Assembly: GCF_013602415.1 (NCBI RefSeq)
Contig: NZ_WPAG02000003.1
Coordinates: forward strand, 372,001 to 436,000
Length of the DNA: 64,000 nucleotides
From: Rhodococcus sp. B50
GTDB lineage: Bacteria; Actinomycetota; Actinomycetes; Mycobacteriales; Mycobacteriaceae
Reading direction: 5' to 3'
Shown here in pieces: positions 1 to 8,312 of the stretch (position 1 is its first letter; the number at the start of each line of letters is the position of its first letter). Both the position numbers and the translations under genes were made by a program. The notes beneath the pieces are model-generated. The model was not told the origin of the DNA and searched no databases. It was given only the letters and a program-made list of their open reading frames with translations.

Positions 1-302
1 CGAATCGATCCAGCCGCGGCTGGAGGCCGTGCTTGCAGCTGCAACCACCGGAGCAAGCACATGAACGGAACGCAGATCGGAGCAGACGACAGGCGAGACG
101 GAAAGTCGTCCGCAGCACACCTTTCCTCATCCGTCAGCGCTCGTCATGCTCCATCCGCAACAACGACCCGCCCAGCGAGCGCGGAGCTCCCACCTCTGCC
201 CATCCCGCCAGCTCCGCCCATCGCCGGAGATCCTCGACTTCACCGTGAAATGGGCACTGTTTGATGACCGTGGCGACGAACATATCCCGACCACCTTCGG
301 CA

Positions 303-546
303 TCAGCGGACCAGCTCCGTCATGCGGATGTCACGGTCGAGACGAGCAGCGGTCGCAGCGCGGGGGTCGCCGACGAAGCCGGCTTCCTCGAGAACATCGG
401 CGTCGTGGCGGGACGAGGCCGGCACCACCCGTCCCACCGGTGGCGAGACTGTGCAGGATCTGAAGGAAGTCGTCGCGGCCGAAGGGAACGCCGATCACCT
501 TGCACAGGGCATCCGCGAAAGGGATCGCGCTGTTGCGGTAGCGGCC
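303..546 (-). pseudogene. Remnant of an Xre/MbcA/ParS-like antitoxin gene
   Basis: Read leftward, the frame near 540-430 gives YRNSAIPFADALCKVIGV and continues in a second frame with HDADVLEEAGF and AATAARLDRDIRM. Both stretches align with the intact antitoxin at 2566-3183 (EDALREVTGV, HDARVLTDAGF, AATAARVDRDVRM). A frameshift near 430 and an early stop near 304 leave only about 80 residues of the N-terminal half. It is therefore a decayed paralogue of the downstream antitoxin. No RES toxin follows it; the end of the window is only 300 bases away. Confidence 0.6.
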
Positions 547-611
547 TTCGCCCGTTGCGAAACGGGGGCACCCCCTGATGAAACCGTCAAATCCGATCGC
601 AGGGACGCGAC

Positions 612-940
612 TGGGTGCAGATCGAGATGCAGCCGCAGAGCTTTCGTCGAACGCGGCAAGCGTTCTCGTCGAGAGCTTCCCGACCGCGTCGCCGTCGAGA
701 CGACACACCGAAACCGAGCGAACCTGCTCCGCTCGAGCCTTCGACTCACGCGGCATACCCGATTCGTCAGGTTCGACGAGAACCTGAAATGCGAATACGT
801 GTGCCGTGGTACTCGTCAACGGCTCCACAGTGACCGCCCCCTTGACCGAGCCGCTCCGCCGTCGCATTGGCGCGATCATTGCTCACCACAACGGCGGGTC
901 GACGCTTGGCCGCCCCATCCCCTCTCAGCCGAACCATCAC
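612..940 (-). pseudogene. MazF/PemK-family toxin pseudogene
   Basis: Three leftward reading frames together spell a MazF/PemK mRNA interferase. The first (about 940-840) gives AAKRRPAVVVSNDRANATAE, the second (about 840-645) gives VTVEPLTSTTAHVFAFQVL followed by DESGMPRESKARAEQVRSVS, and the third ends in ALRLHLDL. These match the conserved KRRP-V-VVSND, TVVPLTS and AEQVRS blocks of the family. Frameshifts near 843 and 644 break the gene, so a functional RNase is not expected. It sits immediately upstream, in transcriptional sense, of the antitoxin remnant at 303-546, so two unrelated toxin-antitoxin remnants lie side by side. No convincing MazE partner was found. Confidence 0.65.
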
Positions 941-1307
941 GATGCGCAGATGCTCTGAGGATGTCGAACCAGTCCTCGGGCAGCCGAAACTCGCTGCAAG
1001 GACGCCGATCCCGCGCTCAGATAAACGCCACGAGCAAGAATTTCTCGTAAAGGGCCGGCCTGCCGCGGCGCGCGTGCCGGCAGACCCCTGTTCGGGGACC
1101 GTCACCACCTCGACCCAGCCTCGGCGGTCGCTCGTGACAGGAGCAGCGTGGGCAGCTCGCTCTGGGCGTTCACCGCACGACCGGGCCGATCGAGCCATCA
1201 AGAATCAACTTTGCCGCCTCGTCCGAGCACCCCGGCCCGGCGGCCGCGATCACCCTCGACGCTACCGAGCACGCACCAGCTGGGGGCGGGTAGCCCGACG
1301 GGAACGT

Positions 1308-1618
1308 CTACCCCTGTACACCCGGCAGCGGGGAACCCACCGTGAACTTCGCACCGAACGGATCGGTGATCTCCGCGGTCCGCCCGTACGGCATGTCCAC
1401 CGGATATCCGCGCTACCCCCACCGGCCCGGGCCGCGGCGACGACCGCGTCGGCATTGACGGCCTGGAAGAGCGTGCCCCACGAGGACGCCGAGGCGGATG
1501 GGTCGCCCACGATACCGCCGACCTCGTGCCCATCCGGTCTGCGCAGAAAAGTGAAGTCCACGCCGGGCAGGTCGTCGTTCCCGTCCAGAGTGAAGTCGAA
1601 CACCGCCGCGTAGAACTA
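1308..1618 (-). pseudogene. VOC/glyoxalase-family protein remnant
   Basis: The leftward frame at 1603-1410 reads FDFTLDGNDDLPGVDFTFL and later GTLFQAVNADAVVAAA. After a frameshift near 1405 the sequence continues as VDMPYGRTAEITDPFGAKF and stops at 1308-1310. This is the second half of a vicinal-oxygen-chelate domain, in which the D-P-G/F-G block precedes the last strand. The N-terminus is missing or degenerate. Substrate and metal use cannot be assigned. It is part of the decayed first 1.9 kb of the window. Confidence 0.55.
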
Positions 1619-1620
1619 GA

Positions 1621-1920
1621 ACTCCACGCCGGGCCAGGATTCGGGGTCACCAAATCGTTGCGTAACAACGTGTTCGGCTCGTTCACCAACACAACCCGTC
1701 GCCACCGGCCTCTTACAGTAAATCGCGCGTTCGAAAGCGTCGTGTCCTGAGCTCAACAAAGACGCGAGGACCCGCCTCATTGGCTCCCCACGATGGCCGT
1801 ACCGCTCAACTTCGGACGCCGAGTCCAGCCCGCCTCCCTCTGCAGCCGGCACGCCACTCGACATCGGCAGCCTCCCCCGTTCAGTGGGTGTGTGAGCGAT
1901 GGCCATGCCCCGCAACCGGA
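1621..1920. other. Stretch without a supportable gene
   Basis: Open frames exist on both strands but none shows family motifs, a good ribosome site or a convincing boundary. It appears to be decayed DNA between the VOC remnant and the RES toxin gene. Confidence 0.4.
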
Positions 1921-2565
1921 TCAGACAACGACATAGCCGAGTTCGTGCGCCGCGGTATCAACGGCATCAGCCAGACCCGGATGCGACAGGGGAAGCGACA
2001 GCACAGGACGTTGCGGAAACGCATCGGCAGCACGTTCGACGACAGCAACGGACGTGCTGCCGGCAAACCGGCCGCGATAGATGACCCCGTCGAGTCCGGT
2101 GTGAGCGCGATGGATGGTGCGGGCCCAATGCTGCGAGAGACGGTGCGGCGCGGAATCGAGAGCATGGTTGCCTCCCACCCGAGTGGCCCATGCACCTCCA
2201 CCGATACCGGATACGTCGAGCAACCGCAGAACACGGGTGAAGCGCACACCGGTCAAATAAGGGTCACCGCGATGGCGATCGATCACCCGCGCCGATTGAA
2301 ACGCTTCCGCCAATGCACCTCGGGGGCTGGAAGCGCCGTACCACACGCCGTAGCCGGGATACTCCCCACGCGGGAGCGGATGCTGATCGAACCGCAGAAT
2401 CGGCCCGAACTCACGCAACGCATTCCACGGGAGAACATGTGAGCCGGTCGTACGGTGCACGCGCCACACGATCTCGCTCGGCTGCCACTCGAGTACTTCC
2501 TTCGGCAGCAGACCTGCCGCACGAAGCTGCGCGATGGAGGGCGGCGGCGGAAGCATTGCCCCCAT
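1921..2565 (-). CDS. RES-domain toxin (NAD+-consuming type)
   Basis: A 214-residue RES-domain protein. Known RES toxins (MbcT, RES-Xre systems) degrade or phosphorolyse cytosolic NAD+ and are neutralised by a DUF2384/Xre-type antitoxin. Visible family features are the early arginine in WRVHRTTGSH, the block GVWYGASSPRGALAEAF carrying the conserved tyrosine and glutamate, the GVIYRGRF segment and the C-terminal LSLPLSHPGLADAVD. The start ATG lies directly against the stop of the antitoxin gene (TAGATG), so the two genes are translationally coupled, antitoxin first. The frame is uninterrupted and of normal length. The toxin assignment rests on the fold family plus the operon; activity is inferred. 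Confidence 0.85.
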   Translation of the reverse strand: MGAMLPPPPSIAQLRAAGLLPKEVLEWQPSEIVWRVHRTTGSHVLPWNALREFGPILRFDQHPLPRGEYPGYGVWYGASSPRGALAEAFQSARVIDRHRGDPYLTGVRFTRVLRLLDVSGIGGGAWATRVGGNHALDSAPHRLSQHWARTIHRAHTGLDGVIYRGRFAGSTSVAVVERAADAFPQRPVLSLPLSHPGLADAVDTAAHELGYVVV

Positions 2566-3183
2566 CTACGCCGATTCCCACTCGACGGCGGCAAGCACGT
2601 CGACCACAAACTCGATCTCTTCAGGTGTGCCGGCGCTGCCGGTCAACCACGCGATAATCGAGACCGGCCGGTCATCGACGACCAATGACGGCTGCGGCTG
2701 TGTGAGCAGTGTCTGAACCGTCAGCGGGTGCAGGTCCTTCGGGATGTGGGGCATGACTTTGTCGAGGTAAGGCACGGCCCCGCTGGCGGTGAATTGCGCC
2801 GGTGGCAACAAGCGGTTACGACCGGAGTCGAATGCCCACAGGGTACCGTCGGCGATTCGTTGCCTGATGCGAGCCGGCGTGACGCCGAGGCGGACTGCAG
2901 CGTCTGCAATGGACAACGAGGTCGCGACGAGGTTGGCCATCCGAACATCGCGATCAACTCGCGCAGCCGTGGCAGCGGCGGGACTCGCGGTGAATCCGGC
3001 ATCGGTAAGCACGCGTGCGTCGTGCTCGGACAGTGCGGGCCCGGCGGGGTTCGCCGTATGGAGGCTCTTGAGGATCTGTACGAGTTGATCACGGCCAATG
3101 TCGACTCCGGTCACTTCACGCAAGGCATCTTCGAAATTGAGGTCGCCTCGCAGATAGCGGCTCTCTGTCGTTGCTTCGCTCAC
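2566..3183 (-). CDS. Antitoxin of the RES toxin (Xre/MbcA/ParS-like)
   Basis: A 205-residue protein directly upstream of the RES toxin. It has an N-terminal region with EDALREVTGVDIGRDQLV, a helix-turn-helix-like segment SIADAAVRLGVTPARIRQ around residues 85-105, and a C-terminal part (PHIPKDLHPLTVQTLLTQP, then IAWLTGSAGTPEEI) of the kind that caps RES toxins. I chose the GTG at 3183 because AGGAGG lies five bases upstream; an upstream ATG at 3225 would place the operator-like repeats at 3196-3221 inside the gene. Likely role: bind and block the toxin and repress its own promoter. The C-terminal segment predicting degradation by slope or life span is generic among RES partners, so the pairing rests mainly on context. 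Confidence 0.75.
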   Translation of the reverse strand: MSEATTESRYLRGDLNFEDALREVTGVDIGRDQLVQILKSLHTANPAGPALSEHDARVLTDAGFTASPAAATAARVDRDVRMANLVATSLSIADAAVRLGVTPARIRQRIADGTLWAFDSGRNRLLPPAQFTASGAVPYLDKVMPHIPKDLHPLTVQTLLTQPQPSLVVDDRPVSIIAWLTGSAGTPEEIEFVVDVLAAVEWESA

Positions 3184-3195
3184 CACGACCTCCTG

Positions 3196-3221
3196 ATTTG
3201 CGATGATTTGCGCCCGCAAAT
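3196..3221 (-). promoter_or_regulatory. Probable autoregulatory operator of the RES operon
   Basis: Three half-sites of one heptamer lie just upstream of the antitoxin start: ATTTGCG at 3196-3202, ATTTGCG at 3206-3212 and the inverted CGCAAAT at 3215-3221. The last two form a perfect inverted repeat with a 2-base spacer. A possible -10 element (TATCAT read leftward) is at 3226-3231. This is the expected place for autorepression by the antitoxin; binding is inferred. Confidence 0.55.
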
Positions 3222-3545
3222 ACATGATAGCGAACTCGGTCGAGCATGCACACCCTGGCGAATCCCGCCGGTGTAGCCGGTACCGACAGCACAAAGACCC
3301 AGTACGACGCGTCGTAGCAACCACAGGTCCCCTCCAACTAGACCAAGACACCCCGGACCGGGGTCGACGCCGCCAACACCTTCTCGTAATCGAACAGTGA
3401 AGATCGAGACCTCCCGATAGGGCTGCCGACCAGGGTGATCGTCCCCGCAACGACCCCTTTCGACGGCGCGAGCAAACGGTCGATCAGCCCATGGGGATGT
3501 ACAGCGTTCCCTATCCGAGTCGCCGTGCCCCGGAATCGGAGACTC
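3222..3545. other. Stretch without a recognisable gene
   Basis: It holds the upstream side of the RES operon promoter and then sequence without recognisable motifs up to the IS21-like end at 3546. Confidence 0.4.
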
Positions 3546-3600
3546 TGTCAGCGGTCAGGTATTTCCCCAGGTTGAGGGGTTGGTCCGTCACGTAATTCCG
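3546..3600 (+). mobile_element. Solo IS21-family terminal end
   Basis: This stretch begins TGTCAGCGGTCA and continues through a CCCCAGGTTGAGGGGT core to GTCACGTAATTCC. It matches the left terminus of the complete IS21 element at 26808 almost base for base over about 54 bases. No istA or istB follows, so only the end of a related element survives, cut off where the IS110-type sequence begins. Confidence 0.7.
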
Positions 3601-3655
3601 ACTTGTACGGATCTCAGCGGTTCGTAAGCGGGTCAGCTACCCGTAACGTCCCGTA

Positions 3656-3742
3656 GCAGACCGGAAGGGCTGACTCGCGTAATTCCTGTCACCCGTCCCT
3701 TGGGTTGACCCTGGTGGGGTGTGTCCACCCCTTCCGGTCTGC
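3656..3742 (+). ncRNA. Candidate bridge-RNA region of the IS110 element
   Basis: A perfect 14-base inverted repeat, GCAGACCGGAAGGG at 3656-3669 and its complement at 3729-3742, encloses 59 bases containing further pairing (GGTGG/CCACC at about 3713-3728). The structure lies in the non-coding left end, before the transposase. IS110-group elements are known to encode a bridge RNA there that pairs with target and donor DNA. The position and fold fit; the guide loops cannot be assigned from one copy. Confidence 0.4.
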
Positions 3743-3851
3743 GTTCGCGGAGTGACTGAAGAGAGGCGTGACCCAAGCTGCTGTGAGAAATACTTGAAGT
3801 CGGATTGTCCTCCGCGGATCCCCATCCCGACAGCGAAGGGAACCGCCTTCC

Positions 3852-4914
3852 ATGATCGTCATCGGCATCGACCCGCACAAGTCCAGCCACACCGCCACCG
3901 CGGTCGACCCGGCCACCAACACCGATCTCGGCTCGATCCGCATCGACGCCACCCTCGCCGGCTACAGGATGTTGATCACCTGGGCCAAGACGTGGCCGCA
4001 GCGCACCTGGGCGGTGGAGAACGCCCACGGTCTCGGCCATCACCTCGTCCAGTGGCTGCTCGTCCTCGAGGAACTCGTCGTCGACGTCCCGGCCACCGCC
4101 ACCGCCCGGGTGCGCGAGCTCTCCCGCGGCGGACGCCGCAAGAACGACCGCATCGACGCAGCCGCGGCGGCGTGTGTGGCCGCGATGCAGGGCGATGCCC
4201 GCCCGGTCGACCCGGAGGGTCCGGCAGAAATTCTCGGACTCCTCGGCGAGCGACGAACAAATCTGTCCAACAGTAGAACTCGCAGCATGAATCAACTCCA
4301 TGCGTTGTTTCGACAGCTGCTTGCCGGGGGTGCTCCGACCTCGCTGACTGCCGCTGCGGCGACCGTCCTGTTGCGGGGTTTTGCGTGCCCGCAGCGCGGT
4401 CGACCGGATGCGGGTCGGGTTGTGTCGGGAACTCATCGCCGACATCCGACGCCTCGACGGGCAGCTCGCGGCGAACGAGAAGCACATGTCCCAGGCGCTC
4501 GACGAGCACGGGACCCGCCTGCGCGAGGTCGACGGGATCGGCGCGGTGACCGCGGCCCGGCTGATCGGCCGCACCGGCCGGCCCGATCGCTTCCCGACCG
4601 CGGCGGTCTATGCGAACTACAACGGCTCGGCACCGGTACAGATCCCCAGCGCAGATGCCGACCGGCACCGCCTCTCCCGCTACGGCGACCGACAGCTCAA
4701 CAGCGCGCTCTACGCCGTCGCTGTGGTCCAGATTCGGATGCCCGCAAGCGCCGGGCGTGCCTATTACGACAAGAAAATCGCCGAGGGCAGAAAACCCGCT
4801 GCAGCGAGGCGCGCCCTCAAACGTCACCTGTCCGATCGCGTCTGGCGCATCATGCTGTCCGACGAAAAGCGTCGTCATCGACCCGGCGCGAATCAATCCG
4901 TCAAAGCCGCTTGA
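3852..4914 (+). pseudogene. IS110-family transposase, frameshifted
   Basis: The N-terminal half (from ATG 3852) begins MIVIGIDPHKSSHTATAVD, contains WAVENA and GRRKNDRIDAAAAA, and so carries the DEDD-type RuvC-like catalytic residues. The C-terminal half, in another frame from about 4381, contains the transposase_20 helix-hairpin region (DGIGAVTAARLIG) and the conserved YANYNGSAPV and YDKKIAEG blocks, ending at 4914. A one-step frame change near 4375-4384, within the tract GGGGTTTT, separates the halves. As written no full enzyme of about 354 residues can be made. A sequencing indel in that tract would restore it. Confidence 0.85.
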
Positions 4915-5199
4915 CAAACAGAGAGGCACCCTTCCGGGCGACGACGAAGTGTGACCGCCCATGCTCCTGCCCTTGGCCCCGGACGACGTCGTCCGATCAT
5001 GGACCGGTCGCCGAGTCTCGACCTCGAGGAAGTTCATTCGCAGCAGATAATCGCCCCACCTGCATGTTCGGAACAGAAACCTATCCGCATCCTGATCGAC
5101 AGAACCACACAGATACCGGCAAACGGCTGGTGCCAAGTACCGCGTCCGGGAACACTGCCCGATGTGAACAACACACCGCATGGATCGGCAGGCGCCGAG

Positions 5200-6177
5200 A
5201 TGCTGATCGCCCGCAACCCCGATCCACAGTCCCGCCTGCAGTACCTCCTGCGAATCCCGATCGACGAGGGACTGGTCTTCCGCACCTCGGATACATGGCC
5301 ACGCACCAAAGCCCTGTTCTGCTATCCCGTCCCCACCGAACACTGGCCCGAGCACCCCGAGATCATCGAACGCACCCCGGTACGCTCGTGCGTACGACGC
5401 GGCGCAGCCATCGACCTGATCCTCGACCGAGGACGAGAAAACCGCTCCCAGATCGTGTTCACCACCGCCCGCGGCCGCGACGCGGTGTTCTGGCAATCTC
5501 CCCGCACCCGCAAACAGGCCCGCCCGAACGTCCGCACCCCCACCGCCCGCGCTGCTGGCCTGGCCGACCTGACTATCGTGATCGACACCCACGAGCGCTA
5601 TCCCTACCGATTCATCGGCCAACAGGTCCACACCACTTCCGGCGCCCTACCCTGCGGCGACTACGCCCTACGGACCGGAGACCGACTCCTCGCCTCGGTC
5701 GAACGCAAATCCCTCACCGATCTCGTCTCCAGCCTGACCAGCGGAAAACTACGATTCGCGCTCGCCGAACTCGCCGCGCTCCCCCGCGCGGCAGTAGTAA
5801 TCGAAGACCGCTATTCGAACGTGTTCAAACTCGAGCGCGTCCGCCCGGCGATCGTCGCCGACGGACTGGCTGAACTGCAGATCCGCTATCCGACAGTGCC
5901 GATCGTGTTCTGCGAGAACAGACAACTCGCCGAAGAGTGGACCTACCGTTATCTCGCCGCGGCCCAGCAATGGTGCGATACGAACAACGACGCCGACTAC
6001 CGCGCCACCTCATCCACGCCACCCCAAGAGCCCACCATCATGGCGGACACGACCGGCAGCGCACCGTCGAGCGCCGAAGTGCGGGCCTGGGCCCGCACCG
6101 CCGGACTCGACGTTCCCGCCCGAGGGCGACTGCACCCCCGGATCTGGGATGCCTGGCGTACCGCCCATCCTGAGTGA
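5200..6177 (+). CDS. ERCC4-type nuclease fused to an Lsr2 DNA-binding tail
   Basis: From the ATG at 5200 the product is about 325 residues. The N-terminal third (MLIARNPDPQSRLQYLLR on) is a region typical of actinobacterial homologues. The middle carries an ERCC4/XPF nuclease domain: IDTHERYPYRF, CGDYAL, then the catalytic VERKSLTDLVSSL and a long helix-strand segment ending VFCENRQLAEEW. The last 35 residues (SAEVRAWARTAGLDVPARG to RIWDAWRTAHPE) form an Lsr2-type C-terminal AT-hook-like domain that binds DNA. Known XPF-type nucleases cut branched DNA; the role of this actinobacterial fusion is not established. The frame stays open upstream to 4951, but conservation starts near 5200. Confidence 0.8.
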   Translation: MLIARNPDPQSRLQYLLRIPIDEGLVFRTSDTWPRTKALFCYPVPTEHWPEHPEIIERTPVRSCVRRGAAIDLILDRGRENRSQIVFTTARGRDAVFWQSPRTRKQARPNVRTPTARAAGLADLTIVIDTHERYPYRFIGQQVHTTSGALPCGDYALRTGDRLLASVERKSLTDLVSSLTSGKLRFALAELAALPRAAVVIEDRYSNVFKLERVRPAIVADGLAELQIRYPTVPIVFCENRQLAEEWTYRYLAAAQQWCDTNNDADYRATSSTPPQEPTIMADTTGSAPSSAEVRAWARTAGLDVPARGRLHPRIWDAWRTAHPE

Positions 6178-6327
6178 ACCTGCCGCATCTGCAGTTCCCC
6201 GCTCCGAGGGAGCGAACGACCGCATCGAACCGTGGACCGCGCTCACCGCGCGAGACCCCCATGAGCACTCAGCGGATCGACCTACCAGCAACCCGAACCC
6301 GGTGCGCCTGAAATAAGGGGCTCGGAG

Positions 6328-6432
6328 GTGGACACGACGTTGATGCGCACCGATCCGTTCCGCGAACTCTACAGGCTCACACAATAAGTCCGGGACACCG
6401 CGGGCCGTCCGGCAGTGATGACGATGGATGAA
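6328..6432 (+). pseudogene. Hsp20 small heat-shock protein remnant
   Basis: The frame reads TTLMRTDPFRELYRLTQ, then a TAA stop at 6386-6388, then VRDTAGRPAVMTMDE. This is the N-terminal arm of actinobacterial Hsp20 proteins (LMRTDPFRELDRLTQ...ARPAVMPMD) with an internal stop. The alpha-crystallin domain is absent. A GGAG motif sits at 6324-6327. Confidence 0.6.
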
Positions 6433-6714
6433 ATCAACGTGCCTCTACTTTCAGCCGCGTCGCCGGTTTACTTCAGCGGCTGAAGGTTACTTCCCCGGCG
6501 CTCCCATGGATCTCATCCGCCCGTGTGATGAGACCCTCCACCAGAACCGGCGCGTAACAGTCCGCGCCGATCTCGGCATCACCTGCCTCTGGACGCTCCG
6601 AAATGAACAGTAGAGGTCGGAGGAAGCAGACGGCAGCCTCCGACCTCACCATGTGGTCACTTCAGCTTCGATGATGCCTGCACAAACGCCCTGCCACCCG
6701 CGCTGACAAGTCTC
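6433..6714. other. Gap with one hairpin
   Basis: No gene is supported. TTCAGCCGC at 6450-6458 pairs with GCGGCTGAA at 6476-6484 across a 17-base loop. Without a T-rich tail it is not a clear terminator. Confidence 0.35.
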
Positions 6715-7176
6715 TCAAGGGGTGGGCCGGTCCACGTCGCCGCGCCATCCACCCGTTTCGTGCCCACGGCGCTCGATGAACTCTTTGAACTTCTGCATAT
6801 CGCTCTTGATCCGTTTGCCGAGAACACCGAACTTGTCGGCAACATTCTCGACAAATCCTTCCGGATCGACGTCCATCTGGGCGGTCACGCGCGTCTTGTT
6901 CTCATCGAGACGATGAAACGTGATCACTCCGGCATGGTTCGGCCCCGAATCCGAGGTCCAGGCCACCCGCTCGTCCGGATGCTGCTCGGTGATGGTGGCA
7001 TCGAACTCTCGGACCTGGCCCGCTATGTCGATCACCCAATGAACGTGTGTGTCGTCGATCTGCCGAATCTCACGCACGCCTTCCATGAAGTGCGGAAACG
7101 ACTCGAACTGGGTCCACTGATTGTATGCGATCCGAATCGGTACATCGACATCGACAGCTTCTGTGATTGTGCTCAT
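6715..7176 (-). CDS. SRPBCC-family (START-like) protein
   Basis: About 153 residues with the helix-grip SRPBCC/polyketide-cyclase-like fold: TITEAVDVDVPIRIAYNQWTQ at the N-terminus, FPHFMEGVREI, the strand region VDIAGQVREFDATITEQ-like and the long C-terminal helix GVLGKRIKSDMQKFKEFIE. Members bind hydrophobic ligands; no catalytic function can be assigned. The ATG at 7176 was preferred to the one at 7182 because it gives the usual MSTIT start; neither has a strong ribosome site. It is divergent from the STAS gene. Confidence 0.75.
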   Translation of the reverse strand: MSTITEAVDVDVPIRIAYNQWTQFESFPHFMEGVREIRQIDDTHVHWVIDIAGQVREFDATITEQHPDERVAWTSDSGPNHAGVITFHRLDENKTRVTAQMDVDPEGFVENVADKFGVLGKRIKSDMQKFKEFIERRGHETGGWRGDVDRPTP

Positions 7177-7226
7177 GACCATCGCTTACCCGACTGCCGG
7201 GAAGACCACACCCATGCAGGAGCATT

Positions 7227-7643
7227 TTGCTCGCACCGGGCACCATTGGGGATGATGGTCTGGTGAACCAGCCCTCCATCGGAGAGCCCCAGCTGGTCCT
7301 GACCACCCGCCGGATAGGGACCGTTACTGTCCTGTCCGTGCGCGGCGAGCTCGATCTGACCAATCTGTCCCAGTTCGAAAGGTACGCAGACGGTGTTCTC
7401 GAAAGCGACCCAACCGGTCTGATCATCGATCTCACCGACTCCAATTTCCTGGCCTCGATGGGAATTACCGTGCTGATAAGGCTGTCCTGGCGTTCCGCCG
7501 ATCGTGTGGGTTTCGCGGTGGTGGCCCACAGCGGTGTGATGGCACGACGCTTCGAACTCCTCGGCCTTCTGGATGTGCTGGCCGTCCACCGGGAGATGGA
7601 TCAGGCTCTGGCCTCCGTGACATCAATGCCGCCCATGCCTTGA
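7227..7643 (+). CDS. STAS-domain anti-sigma-factor antagonist
   Basis: A 138-residue single STAS domain. It contains TVTVLSVRGELDLTN and the phosphorylation-loop motif DLTDSNFLASMGITVL, whose serine is the usual target of an anti-sigma kinase. Family members relieve inhibition of an alternative sigma factor by partner switching in the cytosol. The TTG at 7227 has AGGAG four bases upstream (7218-7222); a GTG at 7263 is the alternative start. No cognate anti-sigma or sigma gene is adjacent, so its partners must lie elsewhere. Confidence 0.8.
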   Translation: MLAPGTIGDDGLVNQPSIGEPQLVLTTRRIGTVTVLSVRGELDLTNLSQFERYADGVLESDPTGLIIDLTDSNFLASMGITVLIRLSWRSADRVGFAVVAHSGVMARRFELLGLLDVLAVHREMDQALASVTSMPPMP

Positions 7644-8123
7644 TCTCGAATACGAACTCCGGTCTTGCCCCGGGAGCGAGCTCCCGTCCGCCTTCATTGA
7701 CTGAATACTCCTTATCGACGGCGTCTTCGTAATCAGAACTCTGATGGATTGCGACCGAACGAGCGGTGGGTGCTCACCGCCCGGCGATGGCTCGGCTTTG
7801 ACCGTGCCACCGTCACCCCTGCACTGTCGGTGCTCGCCGCGGCAGTGATGATGGCGGCGGCGATGCCCGTCCTCAACGCTGCCAGACCCGTGCGGCAGCG
7901 TCTTCGGATGCGTCCTACGGCTGCGATCGGAAGCGGTCATGTGCGGGGAAAGACTCGAACAATTCCCTGCCTCGTCCGTAGACGGGACCCGTACAGGTCG
8001 CCAGTCCTGCACCCTCACAAGTCGATGTGCGATGCCGCCGCGTCAGTACTGTTCATTTTTCGTTCACGTCATCGTCGTGGAGGTCGGGAATGACTTTCGC
8101 CATGAGCGACATTCACACCGACC
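7644..8123. other. Gap without a recognised gene
   Basis: Open frames here have no family motif or convincing ribosome site. Nothing further could be supported. Confidence 0.35.
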
Positions 8124-8312
8124 ATGAAGCACACGGTCTCGAAACGCGCAGTCGCGTCACTCGTTCAGCAGTTCCCACAACTCCCTGAAACGGTGGTGCG
8201 CCAGGCCGTCGCAGAGGCTGTGCGCGCCTATCAGGGACGTCCTATCCGCGAGTTCATCCCCTTGTTCGCCGAACGCCGAGCACGCCGAGCACTTGCCGCT
8301 GACAGCCACTGA
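8124..8312 (+). CDS. Small three-helix-bundle protein
   Basis: A 62-residue protein beginning MKHTVSKRAVASLVQQFPQL and rich in helix-forming residues (VVRQAVAEAVRAYQGRP, then LFAERRARRAL). This is the pattern of the small three-helix-bundle dimerisation proteins common in mycobacteria and rhodococci, whose function is unknown. It stands alone between the STAS gene and the convergent efflux pump. Confidence 0.6.
   Translation: MKHTVSKRAVASLVQQFPQLPETVVRQAVAEAVRAYQGRPIREFIPLFAERRARRALAADSH

Larger units (their letters stand above)
3601..4940 (+). mobile_element. IS110-family insertion sequence (approximate limits)
   Basis: One transposase gene (frameshifted) lies behind about 250 bases of non-coding, structured DNA. 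IS110-family elements lack clear terminal inverted repeats, so neither end can be fixed here. The left limit is set where similarity to the IS21 end stops, the right limit just beyond the transposase stop. Confidence 0.55.

Noticed and set aside
3976..5631. 551-codon leftward open frame
   Set aside because: It spans both the IS110 transposase and the ERCC4-type gene in antisense and lacks recognisable domains.
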